Assembly: GCA_963663775.1 (NCBI GenBank)
Contig: OY760624.1
Coordinates: 1,922,001 to 1,986,000 of the forward strand
Direction of reading: 5' to 3'
DNA: 64,000 nucleotides
Source of the DNA: G963663775 sp963663775
GTDB taxonomy: Bacteria; Bacillota; Clostridia; Oscillospirales; Butyricicoccaceae
Made by a program: the position numbers and the translations under genes. The notes under the pieces are model-generated. The model worked only from the letters and a program-made list of their open reading frames with translations. It made no database searches and was not told the origin of the DNA. Position 1 is the first letter of the stretch; each line of letters opens with the position of its first letter. Below are positions 38,011 to 47,159 of the stretch, piece by piece.

Positions 38011-38090
38011 AAGCGCACGAACCGCTGTAAATGGCTTTGTTTGTATATTTGCGGATGTACTGCATAGACTGTAACGGAGCAAGAACGGCG

Positions 38091-38798
38091 GTGAGGGAGA
38101 TGCGAAGAAAGCGAAGACGCCGACCACCACACATTTGGAAACCTTTGGGGTGGCGGAAAAAGCTGTTATTGTTTGTATTGTTGATTTTGGGGCTTGGAGG
38201 CGGTTTTTTGATGCGCTTAGAGCCGATGATTATGACATATGCAGAAAATGAGGCACAGGACAACATGGCAGAATGGGTCAGCCGCATGGTGGAGCAGCAG
38301 CTGTATGACAATCGAGAGGCATATCAGAACTTGGTGCAGCTGGAGCATGATGCAGAGAGCCATGTCACAGCACTGCGTACCGATATTGTGACGATGAACC
38401 AGTTGAAAACTGCACTGATACAGCAAATGACCGCAGAAATGAGCGAGCTTGAGGAAAGTAAGCTGGAAATTCCGTTGGGCAGTGTGCTTTCGCCAACGTG
38501 GAAGGGCGGCATGGGCCCCAAGCTACAGGTTGGCATTGTGGCATTGGGTACGATTACAGCAGAGTTTGCCAGTGCATTTCAGCAGGCGGGCATCAATCAA
38601 ACTCGCCATCATATTATTCTGGAAGTACATACAGAAGTGGATATTTTGACGATTTTAGGCAGTCGGCGTGTCAATGTGGACAGCGATTTTTATGTAACCG
38701 ATACGATTATTGTCGGTACCGTTCCAGACCAGTATACGTACATCGATGATACCGAGCAGGGTATGCTGGGCAAAATCAATGATTATGCAGCAGATTGA
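38091..38798 (+). CDS. yunB: Sporulation protein YunB family
   Basis: A membrane protein (about 235 aa) with a basic head (RRKRRRRPPH), one helix (LLLFVLLILGLGGGFLM) and an extracytoplasmic domain. The family signature is IPLGSVL..WKGGMGPKLQVGIVALGTITAEFASAF...GINQTRHHIILEVHTEVDILT. YunB is a sigma-E-dependent sporulation protein in Bacillus. The start is uncertain: GTG 38091 has GGAGC upstream; ATG 38100 or ATG 38055 are alternatives. Confidence 0.85.
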   Translation: MREMRRKRRRRPPHIWKPLGWRKKLLLFVLLILGLGGGFLMRLEPMIMTYAENEAQDNMAEWVSRMVEQQLYDNREAYQNLVQLEHDAESHVTALRTDIVTMNQLKTALIQQMTAEMSELEESKLEIPLGSVLSPTWKGGMGPKLQVGIVALGTITAEFASAFQQAGINQTRHHIILEVHTEVDILTILGSRRVNVDSDFYVTDTIIVGTVPDQYTYIDDTEQGMLGKINDYAAD

Positions 38799-38929
38799 AA
38801 ACAGTTCTTGCCTTCCTGCATGCGATGGGATGTGGGAAGGCATTGCTCTGTTCGGGATGCGTGACGATAGAAAACCGCTCTATTTGATGCATAGAAAATT
38901 GTGCGTTTTGACAAAGATTGATTCGTATT

Positions 38930-38959
38930 TTGACAGAGAATTCGTAAGTGTGATACAAT
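38930..38959 (+). promoter_or_regulatory. Promoter of the hydrogenase maturation operon
   Basis: TTGACA at 38930 and TACAAT at 38954 are separated by 18 bases, with a ~80-base leader to the TM1266-type gene. Confidence 0.6.
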
Positions 38960-39046
38960 AGATGCAAAGAAAACCAAGAGCTTGGCTAGGAAGCGAACCG
39001 CATGATGCAGATGAGAAATACGGTATTTTTAGGAAGGATGTTGCAT

Positions 39047-39310
39047 ATGGAAACAAGAGTTGCAGTTATGGGAATCATTGTAGAAGACATGGAGTCAGTG
39101 GAAAAGCTGAACAATATTTTGCATGAATATGGGGAATACATCATTGGCAGAATGGGACTGCCCTATCGCCAGAAAAATATTCATGTCATCAGTATTGTGG
39201 TGGATGCGCCGCAGGATGTCACCAGTGCTATCAGCGGAAAAATTGGGAAAATTGCAGGCGTGAGCGTTAAAACCGCATATTCGGGTGTGATTACGGCAGA
39301 TGAAGCATAA
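39047..39310 (+). CDS. TM1266-type iron-only hydrogenase system regulator
   Basis: An 87-aa protein with the ACT/NikR-like ferredoxin fold of the TM1266 family (RVAVMGIIVEDMESVEKLNNILHEYGEYIIGRMGLPYR; IHVISIVVDAPQDVTSAISGKIG). These proteins occur next to [FeFe]-hydrogenase maturation genes and are thought to regulate them. ATG 39047 follows AGGAAGGATGTTGCAT; a longer frame to 39002 has no homologous pattern. It overlaps hydE by 11 bases, so the two are coupled. Confidence 0.88.
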   Translation: METRVAVMGIIVEDMESVEKLNNILHEYGEYIIGRMGLPYRQKNIHVISIVVDAPQDVTSAISGKIGKIAGVSVKTAYSGVITADEA

Positions 39311-40349
39311 CATCAAGGCACTCATTGACCAGTTGGCGGCGCAAAAGCAATGCTCCAAGCAGGAATTTCAAGGGCTGTTGGCGGAAAACACACCGGAAGT
39401 GTCCGCTTATGTGTTTGCAAAAGCGGTGGAAATCCGTAAAAAGGTGTATGGAAACGCAGTCTATGTGCGTGGCTTGATTGAAATCAGCAATTTTTGCAAA
39501 AACGACTGCTATTATTGCGGAATTCGCAAGAGCAATCGTTTGGCAGAGCGGTATCGGTTGGACAAAACACAGATTTTGGACTGCTGTGCAAACGGCTATG
39601 CACTGGGATTTCGTACGTTTGTGCTGCAAGGCGGAGAAGATGCGTATTTTACCGATGCGGTGGTTTGCGACATCGTATCCGCTATCAAGATGCGGTATCC
39701 GGATTGTGCCGTGACGCTTTCCATTGGTGAAAAGACGCGCGAAAGCTACCAAATGTATTTTGATGCAGGGGCAGACCGCTATTTGCTGCGGCATGAAACG
39801 GCAAATGCTGCGCATTATCGCAAACTGCACCCAGAGGAGCTGACGCTTGCACATCGCAAGCAGTGCTTGTATGATTTGAAAGAAATTGGATATCAAGTCG
39901 GCTGTGGCTTGATGGTGGGTTCGCCGGGGCAAACCTTGGAAACGATTGCAGAGGATTTGCTCTTTATGCAGCAGTTTCGTCCGCATATGGTGGGCATTGG
40001 CCCGTTTTTGCCGCACAAAGACACGCCGTTTGCCAAAGAACCGCACGGTAGCTTGGAAATGACGCTGTTTTTGCTGGGTATCATGCGCTTAATGCTGCCG
40101 CATGTGCTACTGCCTGCGACAACGGCATTGGGTACACTGTGTCAAGGCGGTCGGGAGCAGGGGATTTTGGCGGGCGCCAATGTTGTGATGCCAAACCTAT
40201 CCCCGCAGAGCGAGCGAAAAAAATATTTGCTGTATGACAATAAATTGTGCACCAATGAGGAATCAGCCGAGGGATTTGCACGACTGCAGCAGAAAATGCA
40301 AAGCATCGGCTATGAAATCGTGGTTGACCGTGGGGATACCAAGCTTTAA
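39300..40349 (+). CDS. hydE: [FeFe]-hydrogenase H-cluster maturase HydE
   Basis: A 349-aa radical SAM enzyme acting in assembly of the 2Fe subcluster. The cluster motif is SNFCKNDCYYCGIR (CxxxCxxC), followed by TFVLQGGED and GLMVGSPGQT, which are HydE rather than BioB features. ATG 39300 lies inside the regulator gene. Confidence 0.92.
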   Translation: MKHNIKALIDQLAAQKQCSKQEFQGLLAENTPEVSAYVFAKAVEIRKKVYGNAVYVRGLIEISNFCKNDCYYCGIRKSNRLAERYRLDKTQILDCCANGYALGFRTFVLQGGEDAYFTDAVVCDIVSAIKMRYPDCAVTLSIGEKTRESYQMYFDAGADRYLLRHETANAAHYRKLHPEELTLAHRKQCLYDLKEIGYQVGCGLMVGSPGQTLETIAEDLLFMQQFRPHMVGIGPFLPHKDTPFAKEPHGSLEMTLFLLGIMRLMLPHVLLPATTALGTLCQGGREQGILAGANVVMPNLSPQSERKKYLLYDNKLCTNEESAEGFARLQQKMQSIGYEIVVDRGDTKL

Positions 40350-40401
40350 AATAACATCTCTGAAGAGAAAGAGTTTCTGACTCAAAGAAAGGACTAGCGT
40401 T

Positions 40402-41820
40402 ATGTACAATCCAAAATCTAAAAAAGCAGAGGAATTCATCAGCGACAAAGAAGTGCTGGAAACTCTGCAATATGCAGATGAAAACAAAGAAAATCTGGCA
40501 CTGATTGATGAAATTCTGGAAAAAGCAGAACGGCGTAAAGGGCTGACCCATCGGGAAGCGTCCGTGCTGTTGGCATGTGAAAATCCAGAAAAAATTGCGA
40601 AGATGTATGCACTGGCAGAGCAAATCAAAAAAGATTTTTATGGAAATCGCATTGTGATGTTCGCCCCGCTGTATTTGTCAAATTACTGCATCAATGGATG
40701 CACTTACTGCCCCTATCATGCCAAAAACAAGCATATTGCACGCAAAAAGCTGACGCAGGAGGAAGTGCGCCGTGAGGTGATTGCGCTGCAGGACATGGGG
40801 CACAAGCGTCTGGCGATTGAAGCAGGCGAAGACCCCAAGATGAATCCCATCGACTATATTTTGGAATGTATCGATACCATTTACAGCATCAAGCACCAAA
40901 ATGGTGAAATTCGGCGTGTCAATGTGAATATTGCGGCAACAACCGTGGAAAATTATCGCAAACTGCATGACGCAGGAATTGGCACATATATTCTGTTTCA
41001 GGAAACCTATCACAAAGACAGCTATGAGAAGCTGCATCCGACAGGACCGAAGCATGACTATGCCTATCACACCGAGGCGATGGACAGAGCGATGGAAGGC
41101 GGCATTGATGATGTGGGTCTGGGGGTGCTGTTTGGCTTGCAGCTGTATCGCTATGAGTTTGCAGCACTGCTGATGCATGCAGAGCATTTGGAAGCGGTGC
41201 ATGGGGTTGGTCCGCACACAATCAGTGTGCCACGCATCAAGCATGCGGACGATATTGACCCGGACGTGTTTGAAAACGGCATTAGCGATGATGTTTTTGG
41301 GAAAATCTGCGCTTGTATCCGTCTTTCTGTGCCGTATACCGGCATGATTGTGTCGACCAGAGAAAGCAAGGAAGTGCGTGAAAAGGTGATTCGCTTGGGC
41401 GTGTCACAGCTCAGCGGTGCATCCCGTACCAGTGTCGGCGGATATGATACGCCGGAGCCGGAGGATGAAAAATCTGAGCAGTTTGATGTCAGTGACAAGC
41501 GCACCTTGGATGAAATCGTAAAATGGCTGATGGATTTTGGGTATATTCCGAGCTTTTGTACGGCATGCTATCGGGAAGGGCGCACAGGTGACCGCTTTAT
41601 GAGCCTGTGCAAGAGCGGGCAAATCCAAAACTGCTGCCATCCGAATGCACTGATGACGCTGAAGGAATATTTGCAGGATTATGCATCGCCTGCAACGGTA
41701 GAATTGGGAAATCAAATCATTTTGCAGGAGCTTTCTAATATTCCAAATGAAAAAGCACGTGAAACTGTGCGGCAGATGCTGCAGAAAATCGAAAATGGTG
41801 AGCGAGATTTCCGATTCTAA
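40402..41820 (+). CDS. hydG: [FeFe]-hydrogenase H-cluster maturase HydG
   Basis: A 472-aa tyrosine lyase that yields CO and cyanide for the H-cluster. The radical SAM motif is NYCINGCTYCPYH (CxxxCxxC). The C-terminal auxiliary cluster cysteines are in SFCTACYREG and LCKSGQIQNCCHPNAL (CxxC plus a distant C), which separates HydG from the related ThiH. ATG follows CAAAGAAAGGA. hydF and hydA are not in the window. Confidence 0.93.
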   Translation: MYNPKSKKAEEFISDKEVLETLQYADENKENLALIDEILEKAERRKGLTHREASVLLACENPEKIAKMYALAEQIKKDFYGNRIVMFAPLYLSNYCINGCTYCPYHAKNKHIARKKLTQEEVRREVIALQDMGHKRLAIEAGEDPKMNPIDYILECIDTIYSIKHQNGEIRRVNVNIAATTVENYRKLHDAGIGTYILFQETYHKDSYEKLHPTGPKHDYAYHTEAMDRAMEGGIDDVGLGVLFGLQLYRYEFAALLMHAEHLEAVHGVGPHTISVPRIKHADDIDPDVFENGISDDVFGKICACIRLSVPYTGMIVSTRESKEVREKVIRLGVSQLSGASRTSVGGYDTPEPEDEKSEQFDVSDKRTLDEIVKWLMDFGYIPSFCTACYREGRTGDRFMSLCKSGQIQNCCHPNALMTLKEYLQDYASPATVELGNQIILQELSNIPNEKARETVRQMLQKIENGERDFRF

Positions 41821-41856
41821 GGTGATTTGACGTCCAACAGCTGCCAAATATCAAGA

Positions 41857-41898
41857 AAAAATCCCTCCGCATCCGAAAAACAGGAGCGGGGGGATTTG
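41857..41898 (+). terminator. Probable terminator after hydG
   Basis: AAATCCCTCCGC and GCGGGGGGATTT pair around a 15-base loop; only a short T run follows. Confidence 0.6.
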
Positions 41899-41983
41899 CT
41901 TTACAGCTCTCTCATTGCCGATGTGTTCATAATTTGTTTAAAATTTCTTTAAAAAAAATTCTGGAAAAACGTGAAAAAATCCC

Positions 41984-42049
41984 TTGCACAATTGGATGGT
42001 TTGATGTATCATAATAGGCGTATTAGCACTCAAATGAAACGAGTGCTAA
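41984..42049 (+). promoter_or_regulatory. groESL promoter with CIRCE operator
   Basis: TTGCAC (41984) and TATCAT (42007) are 17 bases apart. Just downstream, TTAGCACTC and GAGTGCTAA (42023-42049) are perfect 9-bp arms around nine bases, the exact CIRCE consensus bound by HrcA. This predicts HrcA-controlled heat-shock induction. Confidence 0.95.
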
Positions 42050-42093
42050 TGCATTGATTGAGATATACATTTAAATTTAGGAGGAATAGAATT

Positions 42094-42378
42094 ATGACAC
42101 TCAAGCCACTTTCTGATCGTGTTGTCATCAAGATGCTGGAGGCGGAAGAAACCACTGCCAGCGGCATTATTTTGGCAGGTACTGCAAAGGAAAAGCCACA
42201 GGTTGCGGAAGTCATTGCAGTCGGTCCCGGAGGCATGGTGGACGGCAAGGAAGTCGTGATGCAGGTGAAGGTTGGCGATAAGGTCATCACCAGCAAGTAT
42301 TCCGGCACCGAAGTCAAGGTTGACAGCGAAGAATATATTATCGTCAAGCAGGGCGATATTCTGGCAATTGCTGAATAA
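42094..42378 (+). CDS. groES: Co-chaperonin GroES
   Basis: A 94-aa GroES with LKPLSDRVVIKMLEAEETTASGIIL at the start and the mobile loop EEETTASGIILAG region that docks on GroEL. ATG 42094 follows GGAGGAATAGAATT. First gene of groESL under CIRCE control. Confidence 0.97.
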   Translation: MTLKPLSDRVVIKMLEAEETTASGIILAGTAKEKPQVAEVIAVGPGGMVDGKEVVMQVKVGDKVITSKYSGTEVKVDSEEYIIVKQGDILAIAE

Positions 42379-42431
42379 TACTCATTTCAAGATAGCAGAA
42401 TTGATGATACGAATTTGGAGGTAATCAAATC

Positions 42432-44060
42432 ATGGCAAAGCAAATCATCTATGGTGAGGATGCACGCAAGGCACTGGAGCGCGGCATCAATCAGCTGGCA
42501 GACACCGTAAAGGTCACCATCGGTCCGAAGGGTCGCAATGTGGTTTTGGATAAGAAGTTTGGCTCTCCGCTCATCACCAATGACGGCGTGACCATCGCAA
42601 AGGAAATCGAGCTGGAAGATGCGTTTGAAAACATGGGCGCACAGCTGGTGAAGGAAGTTGCAACCAAGACCAACGACGTTGCAGGCGACGGCACAACTAC
42701 CGCAACCGTTTTGGCGCAGGCTTTCGTTCGTGAAGGTCTGAAGAACGTTGCAGCAGGTGCAAACCCGATGGTTATGCGTAAGGGCATCCAAAAGGCAGTG
42801 GAAGCTGCGGCGGATGCGATTGCGCAGAACTCCCACAAGGTCAACGGCACAGAAGACATTGCACGTGTTGGCGCAGTTTCTTCCGGCAGCGAAGAAATCG
42901 GCAAGCTGATTGCAGAAGCGATGGATAAGGTTTCCACCGATGGCGTTATCACTGTAGAAGAATCCAAGACCGCTGAAACCTACTCCGAAGTGGTAGAAGG
43001 CATGCAGTTTGAGCGTGGCTATGTGACCCCTTACATGGTAACCGATACCGAGAAGATGGAAGCGGTTCTGGATGACGCACTCGTGCTGATTACCGACAAG
43101 AAGATTTCTGTGGTACAGGATATTCTGCCGCTGCTCGAGCAAATCGTAAAATCCGGCCGTAAGTTGCTGATTATTGCAGAAGATATTGAGGGCGAAGCAC
43201 TGTCTACCTTGATTGTAAACCGTCTGCGCGGCACTTTCATCTGTGTGGCTGTTAAGGCACCTGGCTTTGGCGACCGCCGCAAGGATATGCTGAAGGACAT
43301 TGCGATTTTGACCGGTGGTACTGTCATTTCTGAGGAAATCGGCATTGAACTCAAGGATGCTACCATGGATATGCTCGGCAGTGCACGTCAAATCAAGGTG
43401 AACAAGGAAACCACAACCATTGTTGATGGTGCTGGTGAAAAGGAAGCGATTCATGCACGTGTTGGCGAAATTCGCGGTGCAATTGAACGCACCACTTCTG
43501 ATTTCGACCGTGAAAAGCTGCAGGAACGTGTTGCAAAGCTGGCAGGCGGCGTTGCAGTCATCAAGGTTGGTGCGGCAACCGAAACCGAAATGAAGGAAAT
43601 GAAGTTGCGCATTGAAGATGCATTGAATGCAACCCGTGCCGCAGTGGAAGAAGGCATCGTTGCAGGCGGCGGTGTGGCATATGTCAACGCAATTAAGGCT
43701 GTGGAAGCATTGCTTACAGACAGCACAGGCGACGAAAAGACTGGTATGATGCTTGTTGCACGTGGTCTGGAAGAGCCGATGAAGCAAATCGCAGCAAATG
43801 CAGGCATTGACGGCGCAGTGGTGCTGGATAAGGTGAAGAACAACGAGCAGGTTGGCTTTGGCTTTGACGCATACACCGAAACCTATGGTGACATGATTTC
43901 TGCTGGTATCGTAGACCCGACCAAGGTGAACCGCAGCGCATTGCAGAATGCAGCATCTGTGGCTTCTATGGTTCTGACAACCGAATCTTTGGTGGCAGAC
44001 ATCAAGGAACCGGCAGCACCGGCAGCACCGATGGGACCGGACATGGGCGGTATGTACTAA
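42432..44060 (+). CDS. groEL: Chaperonin GroEL
   Basis: A 542-aa group I chaperonin with the ATP-site motif AGDGTTTATVLAQA (near residue 85), conserved KGRNVVLDK and the flexible Gly-Met tail (PMGPDMGGMY). ATG 42432 follows TTGGAGGTAATCAAATC, 53 bases after groES. Confidence 0.98.
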   Translation: MAKQIIYGEDARKALERGINQLADTVKVTIGPKGRNVVLDKKFGSPLITNDGVTIAKEIELEDAFENMGAQLVKEVATKTNDVAGDGTTTATVLAQAFVREGLKNVAAGANPMVMRKGIQKAVEAAADAIAQNSHKVNGTEDIARVGAVSSGSEEIGKLIAEAMDKVSTDGVITVEESKTAETYSEVVEGMQFERGYVTPYMVTDTEKMEAVLDDALVLITDKKISVVQDILPLLEQIVKSGRKLLIIAEDIEGEALSTLIVNRLRGTFICVAVKAPGFGDRRKDMLKDIAILTGGTVISEEIGIELKDATMDMLGSARQIKVNKETTTIVDGAGEKEAIHARVGEIRGAIERTTSDFDREKLQERVAKLAGGVAVIKVGAATETEMKEMKLRIEDALNATRAAVEEGIVAGGGVAYVNAIKAVEALLTDSTGDEKTGMMLVARGLEEPMKQIAANAGIDGAVVLDKVKNNEQVGFGFDAYTETYGDMISAGIVDPTKVNRSALQNAASVASMVLTTESLVADIKEPAAPAAPMGPDMGGMY

Positions 44061-44104
44061 GAAGCCCGTTGGCATCGACCGACATTTTTCATAAGCTATA
44101 CCGC

Positions 44105-44137
44105 AGGGCGAACCGCTTGTTTGAGTGGTTCGCCTTG
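44105..44137 (+). terminator. Hairpin after groEL
   Basis: GGCGAACC and GGTTCGCC pair around a 12-base loop, 46 bases past the groEL stop. The following T run is weak, so termination strength is uncertain. Confidence 0.55.
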
Positions 44138-44149
44138 TGGCATTCTGCT

Positions 44150-44178
44150 TTGTCAAGCGTGGTGCAATGTGATATAAT
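44150..44178 (+). promoter_or_regulatory. Promoter of the PHP-ispE unit
   Basis: TTGTCA at 44150 and TATAAT at 44173, separated by 17 bases, lie about 38 bases before the PHP gene. Confidence 0.65.
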
Positions 44179-44215
44179 GATGTAAAAATAGATGAAGCTG
44201 AAAGGAATATTGCAT

Positions 44216-45013
44216 ATGATGGTAGATTTGCACATGCATTCGGAATATTCGGAAGATGCCAAACCCAATGCATCGGTTGACGCAATTTGTCGTGCGGCAA
44301 TCGAACAGGGATTGGATACCATTGCGCTGACGGACCATAAGGATTTTTTCTTTACCAAGCCGCCGATGGCGTTGGAGATGCAGGGACTTTCGCATGACAT
44401 AGCAGTGTGTCAGGACAAGTATGCAGGACAGCTGCAATTGCTGCGTGGCATTGAATTGGGAGAAATCCATGCCAACCCGCAGGCGATGGAATTTGCGCAG
44501 GCATATGATTTTGATGAGGTCATTGGCTCGCTGCATGTATATCGTCCAACAGACATCGATTTTTATTTTTTGCCGTTTGCGCAGATGGATTTAGATGCAG
44601 TTCTGCGGGCATATTTCACAGACATGCTGGAAATGGTGCGTCACGGTGGATTTGATATTTTGGCGCACATTGACTACCCCATGCGTGTGATGAAGCTTCC
44701 GGACTATACGCCGACATATGTTGGACTGGAAGCATATATTGAGCCGATTTTGCGGGAAATCATCGACCGAGAAATCGCTTTGGAAATCAATGCGGCAAGC
44801 CTGTTCAGCTGGCGCAGGCAGGCGGGACCGGAGCCGTTTGTGCTAGAAATGTATCATCAGCTTGGCGGGCGGATGATTACCGTTGGTTCGGACAGCCATT
44901 GTGCACCGGATGTTGGACGTGGTCTGCAGGATTGCATTGACGCTGCAAAGCAGGCAGGATTTATACAGCTTACGGTATTTCGAAAACGTCGTGCGGAAAC
45001 GATTTCAATTTAG
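44216..45013 (+). CDS. PHP-domain phosphoesterase (histidinol-phosphatase type)
   Basis: A 265-aa PHP protein with the four metal-site motifs: VDLHMHSEYSED, ALTDHKDF, EVIGSLHVYR plus LAHIDYPMR, and TVGSDSHCAPDVG. The layout matches HisJ/HisK-type histidinol phosphatases, but other PHP phosphatases look similar and no his genes are near, so the substrate is open. Twin ATGs at 44216/44219 follow AAAGGAATATTGC. It is 11 bases from ispE. Confidence 0.82.
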   Translation: MMVDLHMHSEYSEDAKPNASVDAICRAAIEQGLDTIALTDHKDFFFTKPPMALEMQGLSHDIAVCQDKYAGQLQLLRGIELGEIHANPQAMEFAQAYDFDEVIGSLHVYRPTDIDFYFLPFAQMDLDAVLRAYFTDMLEMVRHGGFDILAHIDYPMRVMKLPDYTPTYVGLEAYIEPILREIIDREIALEINAASLFSWRRQAGPEPFVLEMYHQLGGRMITVGSDSHCAPDVGRGLQDCIDAAKQAGFIQLTVFRKRRAETISI

Positions 45014-45024
45014 TAGGAGGCAGT

Positions 45025-45885
45025 ATGCAAAGCATTACACATAAGGCGTATGCCAAAATCAATTTGACATTAGACGTGACAGGGAAGCGACCAGATGGAT
45101 ACCACACGGTTGAAATGGTCATGCAGACCGTGAGCCTGCATGATGCGGTGACGGTATCCTTGGATGATTCCAAAACCATTTCTATGCAGTGTAGCGTGGC
45201 GTCCTTGCCGACCGATGACAGCAATCTGGCGGTGCGTGCGGCAAAGCTTTTTTATGAACACACGGGCATCGAAAATGTGGGCACTGCAATTTCCATCGTC
45301 AAACGTATTCCGATTGCGGCAGGACTGGCGGGCGGTTCGACCGATGCGGCGGCGGTTTTGCAGGCGTTGGATGCCCTGCACCATACGGCACTGGGCACGG
45401 AACGGCTGTGCGAAATGGGTCTGCAATTGGGCGCAGATGTGCCTTATTGCATCCGTGGCGGCACAATGCTGGCGCAGGGTATTGGGGAGGAACTGACGGT
45501 ATTGCCACCCATGCCGCATTGTTATGTGGTGCTGGTCAAGCCGCCGTTTGCCGTATCCACGGCGGATATTTATCGGCAAATGAATGGCGGCAATGTGTCA
45601 CCTCGCCCTGATACGGCAGGGATGGTGCAGGCACTGCAGCAACAGGATTTTGTCGGTATTTGTGCGCAGTTATACAACGTGATGGAGCCAGTGACGGGAA
45701 AAGACCATCCTGAAATAGCGCAGATTCGTGCGATGCTGCTGGAACAGGGGGCGAAGGGTGCTATCATGAGCGGCAGCGGGCCGACGGTGTTTGGTCTGTT
45801 TGCGCACGAGCAGACTGCACGAGATGCGGCAAAACTGTTGCAAAAAAGCTATCACGACACACATTTTGCAGAAATTTTGGGTTAA
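45025..45885 (+). CDS. ispE: 4-diphosphocytidyl-2-C-methyl-D-erythritol kinase
   Basis: A 286-aa GHMP kinase of the MEP isoprenoid pathway. It has KAYAKINLTLDV at the N-terminus, the ATP loop IPIAAGLAGGSTDAAAVL and the C-terminal MSGSGPTVFGLF. ATG follows TAGGAGGCAGT. It shows that this organism makes isoprenoids by the MEP route. Confidence 0.95.
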   Translation: MQSITHKAYAKINLTLDVTGKRPDGYHTVEMVMQTVSLHDAVTVSLDDSKTISMQCSVASLPTDDSNLAVRAAKLFYEHTGIENVGTAISIVKRIPIAAGLAGGSTDAAAVLQALDALHHTALGTERLCEMGLQLGADVPYCIRGGTMLAQGIGEELTVLPPMPHCYVVLVKPPFAVSTADIYRQMNGGNVSPRPDTAGMVQALQQQDFVGICAQLYNVMEPVTGKDHPEIAQIRAMLLEQGAKGAIMSGSGPTVFGLFAHEQTARDAAKLLQKSYHDTHFAEILG

Positions 45886-45948
45886 ATCACAAAACCTCTG
45901 GCTATACTTTCCATAAATGATTGGACAGATAGACGGAGGTTTTTTGTA

Positions 45949-46557
45949 ATGAAACGATTTTCTTGGAAGCGTGCGGAGTTGTGCTTGGCATTGACGATTT
46001 TACTGATTTTTACATATGCGAGTGCGGCGGGGGCGCAGCAGCAGGAGATTGCAGACAAGGTGCTGCGGCTGCATGTGCTTGCCAATTCTGACAGCGCAGA
46101 GGACCAGCGTGTCAAACTGTGTGTGCGGGACGCTGTGCTGGAATACTGCAATCCGTTGCTTGCGCAGGTGCAGACACAAGCGCAGGTGCGAACGGTTTTG
46201 AATACACATTTACAGGAAATTGTGGATTTGGCACAGGCAGAATTGCGGCGTCAAGGCTCTTTGGACATGGTGACCGCACAAATGCAGGAAGAATATTATC
46301 CGACACGGGACTATACGGATTTTGCATTGCCGGCAGGAAAATATATGGGACTGCGCATCTGCATTGGCAGTGCAAGCGGGCACAACTGGTGGTGCGTGAT
46401 TTTTCCGCCGCTGTGCAAGGGATGTTCCGCCGCAGCAACGGAAACGTTAACCACGGAGGAACGGGCGTTTGTGCGGCAGGATGGTACCAAATATGTCGTA
46501 CGGTTTAAAGCGGCGGAGATGCTCGATACCCTGCGGGAGCGCTTTTCTCCTGCGTGA
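45949..46557 (+). CDS. spoIIR: Stage II sporulation protein R
   Basis: A 202-aa secreted signalling protein with a signal/anchor helix (LCLALTILLIFTYASAAGA) and the SpoIIR domain (LRLHVLANSDSAEDQRVKLCVRDAVLEY; YYPTRDYTDFALPAGKYMGLRICIGSASGHNWWCVIFPPLC). In Bacillus it is made in the forespore and triggers SpoIIGA processing of pro-sigma-E. ATG follows CGGAGGTTTTTTGTA. It confirms a spore-former. Confidence 0.92.
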   Translation: MKRFSWKRAELCLALTILLIFTYASAAGAQQQEIADKVLRLHVLANSDSAEDQRVKLCVRDAVLEYCNPLLAQVQTQAQVRTVLNTHLQEIVDLAQAELRRQGSLDMVTAQMQEEYYPTRDYTDFALPAGKYMGLRICIGSASGHNWWCVIFPPLCKGCSAAATETLTTEERAFVRQDGTKYVVRFKAAEMLDTLRERFSPA

Positions 46558-46573
46558 AAACTGGAAAAATCAC

Positions 46574-46602
46574 TTGAGATGCGCTATCGTTTATGATATG
46601 AT
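46574..46602 (+). promoter_or_regulatory. Putative promoter of the DUF4330-ligase unit
   Basis: TTGAGA at 46574 and TATGAT at 46597, separated by 17 bases, about 55 bases before the DUF4330 gene. Confidence 0.5.
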
Positions 46603-46655
46603 AAAAGTTATATAAGGCTGTTTTTTGATGACAGCCGAACAACGGAGGGGTTACA

Positions 46656-47159
46656 TTGAAAATCATAAATGAAAAAGGCAAATTGTTTGGACTCATAAAT
46701 ATTGTTGATTTGTTGGTGCTGTTGGCAGTTATCGCCGTGGTAGTGGGTGTGGGTTGGAAGATTTTTGCGCCCAAGGTGGAGGCAGCCGTCAATCCTGAGG
46801 TGACGATGACCACCACGATGCGTGTGCGGGGCGCAACTCCGTTTTTAGTGGGTGAATTCGAAAGCAATGACCAAACGGGCAAGCAGTTGGTCAATGGCAA
46901 TACATATGTGGCGGCAACGATTGCCGATGTTTCGGTGGAAGACTATGTGCAGCAGGTGACCACGGCAGATGGACGCATTGTGGATGCACTCGACCCTTCC
47001 AAAAAAGATATTATGGTGGTGGTAGAATCCAAGGTGACCAAGGACACGCCAACGCCGAAAATCGGCACGCAAGAAGTGCGTGCAGGACGCACTTTCACGC
47101 TGAAAACCAACGATATTGAAACCATTGCCATCATTGAATCTGTGGATTTTGCAGCATGA
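46656..47159 (+). CDS. DUF4330-family membrane-anchored protein
   Basis: A 167-aa protein with one membrane helix near the N-terminus (LLVLLAVIAVVVGVGWKIFA) preceded by the family start KIINEKGKLFGLINIVD, and an extracytoplasmic beta-rich domain. DUF4330 proteins usually accompany surface-polymer genes; here an O-antigen-ligase-like gene overlaps its end by four bases. TTG start at 46656 follows GGAGGGGTTACA; no ATG is in a useful place. Confidence 0.82.
   Translation: MKIINEKGKLFGLINIVDLLVLLAVIAVVVGVGWKIFAPKVEAAVNPEVTMTTTMRVRGATPFLVGEFESNDQTGKQLVNGNTYVAATIADVSVEDYVQQVTTADGRIVDALDPSKKDIMVVVESKVTKDTPTPKIGTQEVRAGRTFTLKTNDIETIAIIESVDFAA

Noticed and set aside
44105..44137. Second CIRCE-like element after groEL
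   Set aside because: The arms GGCGAACC/GGTTCGCC do not match the CIRCE consensus; it is a simple hairpin.
42387..44300. 637-aa minus-strand ORF opposite groEL, rich in Cys and His
   Set aside because: A long shadow frame caused by codon bias of groEL; composition is not protein-like.
45902..45932. Sigma-F/G-like promoter (CTATA, 16 bases, GGACAGATAG) before spoIIR
   Set aside because: The transcript would start at about 45939, inside or after the ribosome site GGAGG (45935-45939), so spoIIR could not be translated well from it.
45890..45945. Terminator between ispE and spoIIR (AAAACCTC with GAGGTTTT)
   Set aside because: The arms are 8 bases with a loop of more than 30 bases and overlap the spoIIR ribosome site; weak as a terminator, could be chance.
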